Source: Entomomonas moraniae
GTDB lineage: Bacteria; Pseudomonadota; Gammaproteobacteria; Pseudomonadales; Pseudomonadaceae
DNA length: 64,000 nt
Assembly: GCF_003991975.1 (NCBI RefSeq)
Contig: NZ_CP029822.1
Span: forward strand, 248,001-312,000
Reading direction: 5' to 3'
In this document: positions 55,235 to 63,648 of the stretch, piece by piece
Numbering within the stretch: position 1 is the stretch's first letter
Layout of the letters: the number at the start of each line of letters is the position of its first letter
Program-made: the position numbers and the translations under genes
The notes under the pieces: model-generated
Told to the model about the DNA's origin: nothing
Seen by the model: the letters and a program-made list of their open reading frames with translations, nothing else
Databases searched by the model: none

Positions 55235-56524
55235 TTAGTTAGTGCTTTTAGGTTTCGAAATGGAGAGCATCACGATCACACCGAATAACGCAAGGATTGA
55301 TATACAATACCACGCTGCATCAGTTGATTGTGTTGCTTCTTTTATCCAACCCACAAAGTAAGGGCTTACAAAGCCAGCAATTTGACCGATAGAGTTGATG
55401 ATTGCAAGACCACAAGCTGTGGCAGAAGCGCTTAGATAGTTACTTGATAAAGGCCAGAAAAGAGCCAGTGATGATAAAAAGCCCATTGTAGCAATCACCA
55501 AGCCTACCAGTGCAATGCTAGCCGATGAACTAAAAGAGGCGCTGATCATTAATCCAAAGAATCCCATGAGCATAGGAATCCCTAGATGCCAACGGCGCTC
55601 ATTGTGCTTATCCGCTGATTTACCCATGAAGATCATAAAAACAGTGGCGGCAAAGTAAGGAATAGCAGTAATCCAACCCACTGCCGTCATATCTCCCCAA
55701 TTGGCGGACTTAATCACAGAGGGAAGCCAGAAGTTAATAGCATAGACACCCACTTGGCAAGAAAAATAAATAAAGCCAAAAAACCAGACCATTTTGTTTT
55801 TTAGTACGTCGGTCATAGAGTCTGATTGCACGGCTGGTTTATTTTTTTCATCTTCGGCGAGATCAGATAGGATTTTATCTTTTTGCTCTTGAGTTAGCCA
55901 GTTAGCGCTAGAAACGTTATCATCTAAGATAAAGTAGATACCAATCCCCAGTGCAACTGTGGGTAATCCCTCAATGATAAAGAGCCATTGCCAAGGCGCT
56001 AGCCCTCCAAGAGGATTTAGGGTGAATGTATCTAAAATCCAACCGGATAAAGGCCCACCCACGACCCCAGATAGGGGAATCGCTGACATAAACAGCGTCA
56101 TGACGCGGCCACGCACTGAGTTAGGAAACCAATAAGTAAAATAAAGTACTAAACCCGGGAAAAAGCCTGCTTCTGCCGCGCCCGTAAAAAATCTTAAGAT
56201 ATAAAATGAGTTGGCTGAATGGACAAACATTAATGAGGTAGAGAGTGCACCCCAAAGAATCATAATAACTGCTAGCCAACGTTTTGCACCAAATTTCTGT
56301 ATGGCTAAGTTGCTAGGTAAACCAAATGCAAGATAGCCAATAAAGAATATACCTGCGCCTAGTCCATAAGCCGTTTCACTCATCCCAATATCATCGAGCA
56401 TTTGTAGTTTGGCAAATCCAACATTGACACGGTCTAGGTAATTAAATAAGTAACAGACAAAAATATAAGGAATCATGCGTAACATGATTTTGCCATAGAG
56501 CTTCTTTGTTGCTAACTGGTCCAT
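55235..56524 (-). CDS. MFS permease, anion:cation symporter (ACS) family
   Basis: 429 residues, 12 hydrophobic segments split by a polar loop (~205-235). YLDRVNVGFAKLQM (segment 1) and FFTGAAEAGFFPGLVLYFTYWFP are ACS signatures. Such permeases import organic acids (tartrate, phthalate, hexuronates, glucarate) with H+. The substrate cannot be told. It is single, with no catabolic gene beside it. It resembles the lar-linked permease at 62325 in overall pattern, so they may be paralogues. 56525-56861 upstream holds no gene that I can see. Confidence 0.9.
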   Translation of the reverse strand: MDQLATKKLYGKIMLRMIPYIFVCYLFNYLDRVNVGFAKLQMLDDIGMSETAYGLGAGIFFIGYLAFGLPSNLAIQKFGAKRWLAVIMILWGALSTSLMFVHSANSFYILRFFTGAAEAGFFPGLVLYFTYWFPNSVRGRVMTLFMSAIPLSGVVGGPLSGWILDTFTLNPLGGLAPWQWLFIIEGLPTVALGIGIYFILDDNVSSANWLTQEQKDKILSDLAEDEKNKPAVQSDSMTDVLKNKMVWFFGFIYFSCQVGVYAINFWLPSVIKSANWGDMTAVGWITAIPYFAATVFMIFMGKSADKHNERRWHLGIPMLMGFFGLMISASFSSSASIALVGLVIATMGFLSSLALFWPLSSNYLSASATACGLAIINSIGQIAGFVSPYFVGWIKEATQSTDAAWYCISILALFGVIVMLSISKPKSTN

Positions 56525-56861
56525 ACCTTCTCCGTTTGATTTAGCGACTATTAGTTTAAATATATTAAGTAAAATTTTAGTTCATCATGTTGCGTGATGA
56601 GTTGAGCGTTACTTTTTTTTAACAAAATGTTTACTATTGTGCGGTTTTATCATAACGTTCTGTATTTTCTTCTCGTTGTTTAAGATCAATATTATTGAAA
56701 AGTAATAAGTAAAAAATGGAAAGCAATCTATTTTAAAGATACTTATTGAACCTCTTTCATTACTCAATATAAGAAAGTTTATGGATAGATATGTTTATTG
56801 ACGGTTAAAAGTGCTATTATTTATTTCAATTTAATACAATAATTTTAAATTAGAGTTTAAT

Positions 56862-57921
56862 ATGATCGTTTGCCCTGCATGTGGTTATATTCGAAAAAAA
56901 TAGGATACAAACTCAAGATTTCAATGCCCCCATTGTCAAATGGCATATGCTGATTGTTTGCTATATCAAGAAAAAATAATGGGGCAGCAAGAAAGACTAT
57001 CCACCGCTAATCAGGATTTTATTCCCATAAGTTTATTTGGAAAGTGTGTGGTTTTTCTCGGATTAGCAGTTGTAATTCAAGTGTTCTTTTCCATCATGAG
57101 TCTGCCAAGCTTCTTTTGTAATAGGGCAGGCGCAACTATTGGTTGTTATTTTTTTATAGGTTTGATTACTTATTTTATAATATCAAGGCATCAATTATGG
57201 TTGCGATTATCTAATATAAAAAACATCGACGCCTCATTAGCGATTGGGCTTATCGTATACTTTTTAACCGTTAATACTTCAGCATTTAATGCTTTTTTAA
57301 TTTTTCTCTTCTTCAACATTGTTGTATTTTGCTATTAAATATACTGAGTTTAATAATTATATTCGGTAGTTTAGTTAAATTATTAGTGGCTTCAAATATT
57401 ACCCAACAAAAAGAAAAACAAGTCATAAAAACGATGTATTTAGGGGTAACATCACTGGTCTATTTTTTATTAGTAAGTTACTTCTTCAAAATTTATTATC
57501 TCGGTTGGATTATTGCCATATTGTACAAACGGTGTTTAATCTCCTCATTTCGGCATTTATTGCGGTTATCTTTATTAAAAAGACCAAGTTGGCAGAAGGA
57601 GTTGTTTGTTCTTCATCTATTTTAGAGTTATTAAAAGCAGGAATTACGTGGCAAATGGTTGGTTTTAGTTGTAAAAGCCATAGTATTAGTTATCATCTTA
57701 ATTATCGTGACGATGAAAAGTAATAAACTGGAGGCATTTTTTAGTTCTATACCTTTTTTTCTTCTGGGCTAATGCGTTCATCCTGGTTGCTACTCTATGT
57801 TATTGAAGGGGATATTTTTATCGTTTCTTATGGAGCTAAGGTATTTATATTCCTCGGTGTTATTAGTGTGATTATAGACACATGTTTATCTAAGCCGAAA
57901 CGACAGTTTCAGCTTAGATAA
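56862..57921 (+). pseudogene. Broken zinc-ribbon membrane protein gene
   Basis: ATG 56862 opens MIVCPACGYIRKK and is stopped by TAG at 56901-56903. The same frame goes on with RFQCPHCQMAYAD (the second half of a zinc ribbon) and hydrophobic segments to 57338. Further hydrophobic stretches follow in other frames: from 57329 (LLNILSLIIIFGSLVKLLV), from 57505 (TVFNLLISAFIAVIFIKK) and from 57772 (RSSWLLLYVIEGDIFIV) to the TAA ending at 57921. Together they look like one or two decayed membrane genes with an amber codon and shifts. Family not recognised. Confidence 0.55.
57887..57920 (+). terminator. 15-bp hairpin at the end of the broken membrane gene
   Basis: TATCTAAGCCGAAAC and GTTTCAGCTTAGATA pair with one mismatch around GACA. 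The stem overlaps the last codons. No T tract follows, so terminator function is uncertain. Confidence 0.4.
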
Positions 57922-57941
57922 TGTTTAATGTGTTTAAGAAA

Positions 57942-57970
57942 AGCCATTATGAATTAATGGCTGAATTTTT
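57942..57970. terminator. Terminator overlapping the nhaA stop
   Basis: AGCCATTA pairs with TAATGGCT; the plus strand continues GAATTTTTTTT and the minus strand TTTTCTT, so it can act both ways, ending the broken gene and nhaA. Confidence 0.7.
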
Positions 57971-59275
57971 TTTATAAATGTAGCCCCAACCTAAACCAAT
58001 GATAATTGAAAGCAGCGAACCGAGTAGAACGCCAGCTTTAGCTGCTCCCAATAGGGTTTCATTAGTAAATGCTAAGTTAGCAATAAAGATAGACATGGTG
58101 AAGCCGATGCCGCCCAGTAATCCAACTAATAAAATCCCTGCGAGGTTGATGCCTTTGGGAAATTGGCAAATACCTAACTTCACCATAGCATACGAGAACA
58201 AAAGAATACCTAAAGGTTTACCAAGCATTAAAGCCACCATAACCCCAAACATAACATGATGTGCTGACGCTAAAGAAAGATCGAGATCACCAACGGTAAT
58301 TCCTGCATTAGCTAGGGCAAATAGTGGCATAATACCGAAAGTTACCCAAGGATGGAGAGTAATGTTGATACGAGTAACAGGGGGAAGTATCTCACGCTGA
58401 ACCTTATGCAAGTTAAATGCAGAGTCAGTAATGGTTTCATATTGATTACTGCTTTGAATGGCTTCTATAGCTTTGCTGACAGAGTTAACACAGGTTTCTT
58501 TGGAATAATATGTTACCACGGGGGTCATCAAGCCTAAAATAACACCAGCTAAGGTAGGGTGAGCGCCTGCAATAAATAAACCAGACCATAAAATAGCACC
58601 GGGGATTAGGTAGGCAAATGCTGAACGAAACCCTAACCATTGGAAAAATAAGACTAATAAAATACCCACTACCGCCAGCATTAAACCGGTGGTATCAAAA
58701 CCGCCTGAGTAGAAGAAAGCTATAATAAGCACTGCGACAATATCGTCAATAATTGCTAACGCTAATAAGAAAATACGAATATTACTGGGAATTGACTTGC
58801 CTAGAACAGCCAACGCTCCCACAGCAAAAGCAATATCGGTGGCAGTAGGAACCGCCCAGCCCTTTATTTGATCAGGGGAGTGATTTAATGAAAGATAAAT
58901 CAACGCTGGGGCTATTACTCCGCCCAATGCGGCGGCTAAAGGTAAAAGAGCTACTCGTAAATTAGACAGTGCCCCATCGTATATTTCTTTTCTGATTTCC
59001 ATCCCCACCACTAAGAAAAAGAATGTCATTAAGACGTCATTAATCCAAAAGTGCAGAGATTGCGAGAAATAAAAGGAACCGAGAGTAATGCCAATAGGCA
59101 TATGCCATAACGCATGATAGCTGTTTGTAAAAGGGGAGTTAGCCCATAGTAGAGCGATAATGGCAATAAAAAAAAGAATTAAACCACCCACAGCCTCAAT
59201 ATGAAGGAAGTGGTTAATGGCACTCAATGAACGTTGTGTTACCGCGTGAAGCTTAGGTAGCGCAGGTTTTCTCAT
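57947..59275 (-). CDS. nhaA: Na+/H+ antiporter NhaA
   Basis: NhaA expels Na+ in exchange for H+ at high pH or salt. I chose ATG 59275 (MRKPALPKL) over 59347 because GGGAG lies 10 bp before it; the product is then 442 residues (E. coli 388). The ion-binding aspartates lie in LALAIIDDIVAVL, and VPTATDIAFAVGAL and FFFLVVGMEIRKE are NhaA hallmarks. Around residues 275-310 there is an extra loop (VTYYSKETCVNSVSKAIEAI) common in longer NhaA forms. Single gene. Confidence 0.94.
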   Translation of the reverse strand: MRKPALPKLHAVTQRSLSAINHFLHIEAVGGLILFFIAIIALLWANSPFTNSYHALWHMPIGITLGSFYFSQSLHFWINDVLMTFFFLVVGMEIRKEIYDGALSNLRVALLPLAAALGGVIAPALIYLSLNHSPDQIKGWAVPTATDIAFAVGALAVLGKSIPSNIRIFLLALAIIDDIVAVLIIAFFYSGGFDTTGLMLAVVGILLVLFFQWLGFRSAFAYLIPGAILWSGLFIAGAHPTLAGVILGLMTPVVTYYSKETCVNSVSKAIEAIQSSNQYETITDSAFNLHKVQREILPPVTRINITLHPWVTFGIMPLFALANAGITVGDLDLSLASAHHVMFGVMVALMLGKPLGILLFSYAMVKLGICQFPKGINLAGILLVGLLGGIGFTMSIFIANLAFTNETLLGAAKAGVLLGSLLSIIIGLGWGYIYKKNSAINS

Positions 59276-59417
59276 AGATGAAAACTCCCGACGAAGCGGC
59301 CCGACTTCGTTTTGTAAACCTGTTTTACAACACCATTGTTGCAACACCCGACTGCTGATTATATAACAAGTAGAATAAGATTTCTATTGTCTATAGTTGC
59401 TCATAAGCCTATTGAGG

Positions 59418-60092
59418 TTATGATCGATTGACTATTTTTTTATATATTTTAATGGCTGCACAGGCACTGCCATATCCATTGTCAATGTTGACTGTCATTA
59501 CTCCACCTGCACAGCTTGAGAGGCATGATTGTAGTGCTACATTACCGCCTACTGATATACCATACCCTATGGACGTTGGTACTGCAATAATTGGAGCATC
59601 CACCAAACCTGCTAGCACGGTGGGCAACGCAGCTTCCATTCCTGCAACCGCAATGATAATACTGTATTGTTGTAATTGGGGGAGTTTATCTAAAAGGCGC
59701 CATAGCCCTGCAACACCAATATCTTGAAAGAGATCAGCAGCAATACCATGGTAGTTTAGAGTGAGTAATGCCTCATGGCAAACAGAAGCATCCGATGATC
59801 CTGCAGAAACAATGGCGATTAGGGGGGGGGCTTCATTGGTAAGTTTAGGTAACTCACCCAATACAGCACAACGCGCGACAGGATGATAGGTGAGTGTTGT
59901 TTGCCAATGCTTTGACAGCATAAAGAATTTTTCTTGGTTTAACCGTGTGAACAGCAGTGTTTTATTATTTTGTTTGGCTAAGGTTAAAATTTGTTCTAAT
60001 TGGTCGGGTGTTTTAAATTCGCAAAAAACAGCCTCTTCAATTGCGCAACGCTTACGGCGCTCGAAATCCATGATAATATTTTCATTTTCCAT
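59418..60092 (-). CDS. larB: LarB, pyridinium-3,5-biscarboxylic acid mononucleotide synthase
   Basis: LarB carboxylates and hydrolyses nicotinic acid adenine dinucleotide, the first step of the nickel-pincer (NPN) cofactor pathway. 224 residues from ATG 60092; a longer TTG start at 60119 would overlap larE. The C-terminal half is AIR-carboxylase-like (IVSAGSSDASVCHEA, AVAGMEAALPTVLAGL, VPTSIGYG) and ends with NIDNGYGSACAA. It follows larE by 4 bp. Confidence 0.93.
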   Translation of the reverse strand: MENENIIMDFERRKRCAIEEAVFCEFKTPDQLEQILTLAKQNNKTLLFTRLNQEKFFMLSKHWQTTLTYHPVARCAVLGELPKLTNEAPPLIAIVSAGSSDASVCHEALLTLNYHGIAADLFQDIGVAGLWRLLDKLPQLQQYSIIIAVAGMEAALPTVLAGLVDAPIIAVPTSIGYGISVGGNVALQSCLSSCAGGVMTVNIDNGYGSACAAIKIYKKIVNRS

Positions 60093-60096
60093 CTTT

Positions 60097-60921
60097 TTAT
60101 TCCAAATGTTTGACGCCAATAAAGGCGCTACCTTGCTGATAGGGTACGAATTGAATTGTTTGGGGTATGGTTAATGGAGTAATGGTTTGTTTAATATAAC
60201 TAAGGAGTGCTTCTTGTTGAAGTGTTGATAACTGCTGCAAGCGTTCAGGTGTTAACTCTAATGCAACAGTCTCTTTGCGAATACGAAAACGTACAATGTC
60301 TGTTTGTAGTGCTTTGCGGGCATGATTCTCAATTTTATCGACCACTTCAAGATAAGTTGGCTCAATGCTGATTCCTGTTTCAATACGGCTAGCCAAGCAA
60401 GGTGAAGCGGGGATATCTTTTAAATCATCTAATTGCAGGTATTCTGATAGTTTACGAATAGTGGCTTTGTTGATGGATAACTCAACATAGGGTTGTAATA
60501 CCCCTTGTTCTTTTGCAGCAATAAGCCCAGGGCGATAATCACCGAGATCATCTAAATTTGTGCCTGTGACAAGAGCGCCATGCTGTAGTTTTTGTAGTTG
60601 AGTAAATAAGCTACATTTACAATAATAACAGCGATTTACTGGGTTACTTCGGTAAGTCGTATCATTTAACTCACCTGCTTCGATGAGCTGTAACGCCCAG
60701 TGATATTTTTCAGCATATAGCCGTACTCTTGCCGCATCTAAGGTGGGAACTGATACCGAGGTTGAGTGCGCGATGATAACCTGTTGCGGGATAGCTTGGT
60801 GAGCGATATAGGCTAACACCATACTATCGATACCGCCACTGGTGGCGATCACACAGTCTCCCGTTTTTTTAAACCACTCTGTTAGCGTATGGATGATATT
60901 CTGAATGTCCAAGTTACTCAT
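60097..60921 (-). CDS. larE: LarE, ATP-dependent sulfur transferase for the NPN cofactor
   Basis: LarE adds the two sulfur atoms to the pyridinium biscarboxylate. 274 residues from ATG 60921 (GGGGGA 5 bp before; ATG overlaps the larC stop), preferred over 60972. PP-loop ATSGGIDS at 26-33. Cys175 in PASPCLASR matches Cys176 of the L. plantarum enzyme, which gives up its own sulfur. Cys98, Cys101 and Cys103 (RCYYCKC) are also present; cluster-type LarE proteins use three cysteines. Which mechanism applies is open. Confidence 0.93.
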   Translation of the reverse strand: MSNLDIQNIIHTLTEWFKKTGDCVIATSGGIDSMVLAYIAHQAIPQQVIIAHSTSVSVPTLDAARVRLYAEKYHWALQLIEAGELNDTTYRSNPVNRCYYCKCSLFTQLQKLQHGALVTGTNLDDLGDYRPGLIAAKEQGVLQPYVELSINKATIRKLSEYLQLDDLKDIPASPCLASRIETGISIEPTYLEVVDKIENHARKALQTDIVRFRIRKETVALELTPERLQQLSTLQQEALLSYIKQTITPLTIPQTIQFVPYQQGSAFIGVKHLE

Positions 60922-62206
60922 GATTTCCCCCAGTTGATGAACGTGTGTATTGATCCAAAGCTTGTTGTTCAATGTTGGCTATTAAGCGCTGTCGTTCTCT
61001 GTAGCTGGTGTTTAAAGATTTTACCGTATCCGCTTCAAGTTTAACCGTGACAGAATTATCTGGGCGTTTAGCAATTTTTAATGGCCACTGTTGGTTTTGT
61101 GCATCGATATTAATATGTTCACGAACAACTTTAATGCGTTCAGTGCGCCAGAACCTAACGCCTAAGGTTGATGTTTGAAGCAGTATGAGCTGGCAAACGG
61201 CTTCTAGTTGTTCAGGTTTACAGAGTAACTCAAATCTTGTGCTCCATCGTCCTTTTTTACCCATGAATTGTTGGCTGGTGAGGTCGATAACACCTGGCTG
61301 TGACCTTATTTTTTCCTGAGCAATGGCTAGATTTTCAGCTGTCATGTCATCAATATCACATTGAATCACCATAACAGTATCTTGGATAACGGTATTGGTT
61401 TTAGTTTCAAATACATTGGCACGAAGAATATTGGGTTTATGTTTGAATTGTCGTTGCCCACAGCCGTAACCGTGTCTTGTTAAACTTCCTGAAAGTTGTG
61501 CACCATGGTTATTAATCAACCATGCCAATATGGCAGCGCCTGTCGGTGTGATTCTTTCACCTATTTCATCATCTTGCGACCAACGAAAGCCTTGTAGAAT
61601 TTTTAAGGTAGCAGGGGCGGGGACGGGCAAAGCGCCATGAGCACAATTGACAATGCCATTGCCCCACGGGAGTGCCGAGCATGACCATGTACAAATTTGA
61701 CTATGGTGGATTAAAAATGCAGCTGAAATTATGTCTAGGAGGGCATCATCAGCACCTACTTCATGCAAACAGAGATCAGCTAATGCCATGCCATGAATTT
61801 CACTTTCTGCTTTGGCTAATAAGGAATATACCCCACAGGCTATTTGATAGATATCAGGGCAATGGCTAATTTGTTGTAGTTTTTGTTGGATACTTTGCCA
61901 TGTGTAGTGATGATGCTCTTGGGATATTAGTTTTTTAGCTATCGTCGCAGATTTAGAAGGGGTGTAGACTGTGAATACAAGATGATTTTGATCTTGCAGG
62001 GCTTGGTCATTTTTACAAATAATAAACTGTTTGCCTAAAATTTCTTTTTGTTTTTTCTCATTTAATTTAAATGAGTAACTTTGGTACAAAGGCAATGTGG
62101 CTAAGAATGTTTGCAACGGGCTTTCTAACTCAGGAAATGCATCAAGCATTGCTGAGCAAAACATATCACCTGCTATACCTCCAATGACGTCTAAATGAAC
62201 ATGCAC
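60914..62206 (-). CDS. larC: LarC, nickel-inserting cyclometallase
   Basis: LarC inserts Ni into the thiolated pyridinium using CTP. Here it is one uninterrupted 430-residue gene, whereas L. plantarum makes it by frameshifting between larC1 and larC2. N-terminus HLDVIGGIAGDMF is the family signature; ALADLCLHEVGADDALLDI and GALPVPAPATL follow in the first half; the second half starts near VIQCDIDDMTAEN. First of the larC-larE-larB set. Confidence 0.94.
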   Translation of the reverse strand: MHVHLDVIGGIAGDMFCSAMLDAFPELESPLQTFLATLPLYQSYSFKLNEKKQKEILGKQFIICKNDQALQDQNHLVFTVYTPSKSATIAKKLISQEHHHYTWQSIQQKLQQISHCPDIYQIACGVYSLLAKAESEIHGMALADLCLHEVGADDALLDIISAAFLIHHSQICTWSCSALPWGNGIVNCAHGALPVPAPATLKILQGFRWSQDDEIGERITPTGAAILAWLINNHGAQLSGSLTRHGYGCGQRQFKHKPNILRANVFETKTNTVIQDTVMVIQCDIDDMTAENLAIAQEKIRSQPGVIDLTSQQFMGKKGRWSTRFELLCKPEQLEAVCQLILLQTSTLGVRFWRTERIKVVREHINIDAQNQQWPLKIAKRPDNSVTVKLEADTVKSLNTSYRERQRLIANIEQQALDQYTRSSTGGNHE

Positions 62207-62240
62207 AGGTTACATCCTCTCGTTACGATTACTTGGAATG

Positions 62241-62278
62241 CTACAATGTATTTGCTATTTTATACAAATACATTGTAG
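62241..62278. promoter_or_regulatory. Perfect 14-bp inverted repeat upstream of larC
   Basis: CTACAATGTATTTG and its exact complement are separated by 10 bp, in the 118-bp gap between the permease gene and larC. No T tract follows on the minus strand, so it is not a standard terminator. It may be an operator for a dimeric regulator or an mRNA hairpin that sets larCEB expression apart from the genes upstream. Confidence 0.5.
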
Positions 62279-62324
62279 GTTTTAAAGCCATGTTTTTTAA
62301 ATGCCTAAATTTAAATGGAGTTGA

Positions 62325-63605
62325 TTAGTTATGACTTGCACCAACATTTTTAGGCAGAATAAAAATCAGTACCGCACCCATCACTACCACGAACCCAATG
62401 GATAGTAGGCCAGCCGCATGAGTGCCAGCAAGGTTTTCTGCGTGTTGCCTTAAAAGTGGTGCACCAAAGCTAAAGAAAGCACCAAACATATTAATAAAGC
62501 CAATACCTGCCGCCAATGCATTACCTGTTAAAATAGATGAGGGCATAATCCAAAAGATGGGTTGGCAAGCAAAGTAAGCTGTTCCTGCAACACACAGTGC
62601 CATAATAGCCAGTACTGGGCCTAAGTAGGCAGAAAGACCAAGTGCAATCCCTCCGACTAATAAAGTGGTAGCACAGATATTACGTCTTTCTTGTGTTTGG
62701 TCAGAGTATCTTGGAATAAAGAACGTACCGACCAATGCACACAACCAAGGAAGTGCAGTCACAAGGGAAGTTAAAAAGTTTACCTTACTGCCCATAATGC
62801 CTGCCACTTGGGTAGGCAAAAAGAAAATAAGCCCATATACCCCGCATTGGATGCAACCATAAATAATTGCAAAGTGCCAAATTTTTGGGTTTTTTAAGGC
62901 ATCAATTAGTTTAGCAGAAGCGGCTTTTTTGCTGCTTTCTTCTAGGGCCATTTGGTTGGCAAGTAAGGTTTTCTCTTCTGCGGTGAGGAATCTTGCTTTT
63001 TCAGGGGTATCGTCAAGATAAAAGAATGTCCAAATACCAGCTAAGAAAGCTAAGAAACCTTCAATGACAAACATCCAATACCAACCAGGGTGACCTAAGA
63101 AGCCGTGCAGTTCTAACAAAGCTCCCGAAAGGGGAGAACCAAAAGCCATGGCCAGTGGTGCACCCATATAGAACAGCCCCATCACTGCGGCGCGATTAGC
63201 CTGTGGAAACCATTGTGAGGTTAAATAAATCATTCCTGGGAAGAAGCCCGCTTCTGCAACCCCTAATAAAATTCTAATGGTCAAAAACTTGGCTTCAGTA
63301 TCTGCATAACCCATGGCGGCAGATAACAATCCCCACGCCAATGTTGTGATTCCAATCCAACGACGTGCCCCAAACTTTTTTAAACAAAGGTTGGCGGGTG
63401 CACCCAAAAAGGCGTAAACCACAAAGAAAAGCCCTGCACCTAAAGCGTAAGCTTCATTACTTAAATTAATATCCAGCTGATAACTTTCTTTGGCAAAGCC
63501 AATATTGGAGCGGTCTAAAAAAGCTAATATATAAAGCATTAGCATAAAAGGGATCAGACGGAATTTGGTCTTTTTGACAACAGATAACAACGTAATACTA
63601 TTCAT
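62325..63605 (-). CDS. MFS permease (ACS family) in the lar cluster
   Basis: 426 residues, 12 hydrophobic segments. FLDRSNIGFAKESYQLD and VAEAGFFPGMIYLTSQWFP mark the ACS family. It lies 43 bp after the larA-like gene and 118 bp before larC, all leftward. Lactate racemase operons normally carry an aquaglyceroporin-type lactic acid channel; an ACS permease instead points to a larger hydroxy-acid substrate (inference). Related in pattern to the permease at 55235. Confidence 0.9.
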   Translation of the reverse strand: MNSITLLSVVKKTKFRLIPFMLMLYILAFLDRSNIGFAKESYQLDINLSNEAYALGAGLFFVVYAFLGAPANLCLKKFGARRWIGITTLAWGLLSAAMGYADTEAKFLTIRILLGVAEAGFFPGMIYLTSQWFPQANRAAVMGLFYMGAPLAMAFGSPLSGALLELHGFLGHPGWYWMFVIEGFLAFLAGIWTFFYLDDTPEKARFLTAEEKTLLANQMALEESSKKAASAKLIDALKNPKIWHFAIIYGCIQCGVYGLIFFLPTQVAGIMGSKVNFLTSLVTALPWLCALVGTFFIPRYSDQTQERRNICATTLLVGGIALGLSAYLGPVLAIMALCVAGTAYFACQPIFWIMPSSILTGNALAAGIGFINMFGAFFSFGAPLLRQHAENLAGTHAAGLLSIGFVVVMGAVLIFILPKNVGASHN

Positions 63606-63648
63606 TACATGTCTCCTTATCTAACTATAGATTTGGGTAGTTAGGTGG

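Noticed and set aside
59276-59347. Longer nhaA start at 59347
   Set aside because: The added 24 residues are polar and Cys-rich, unlike NhaA N-termini, and ATG 59275 has its own GGGAG.
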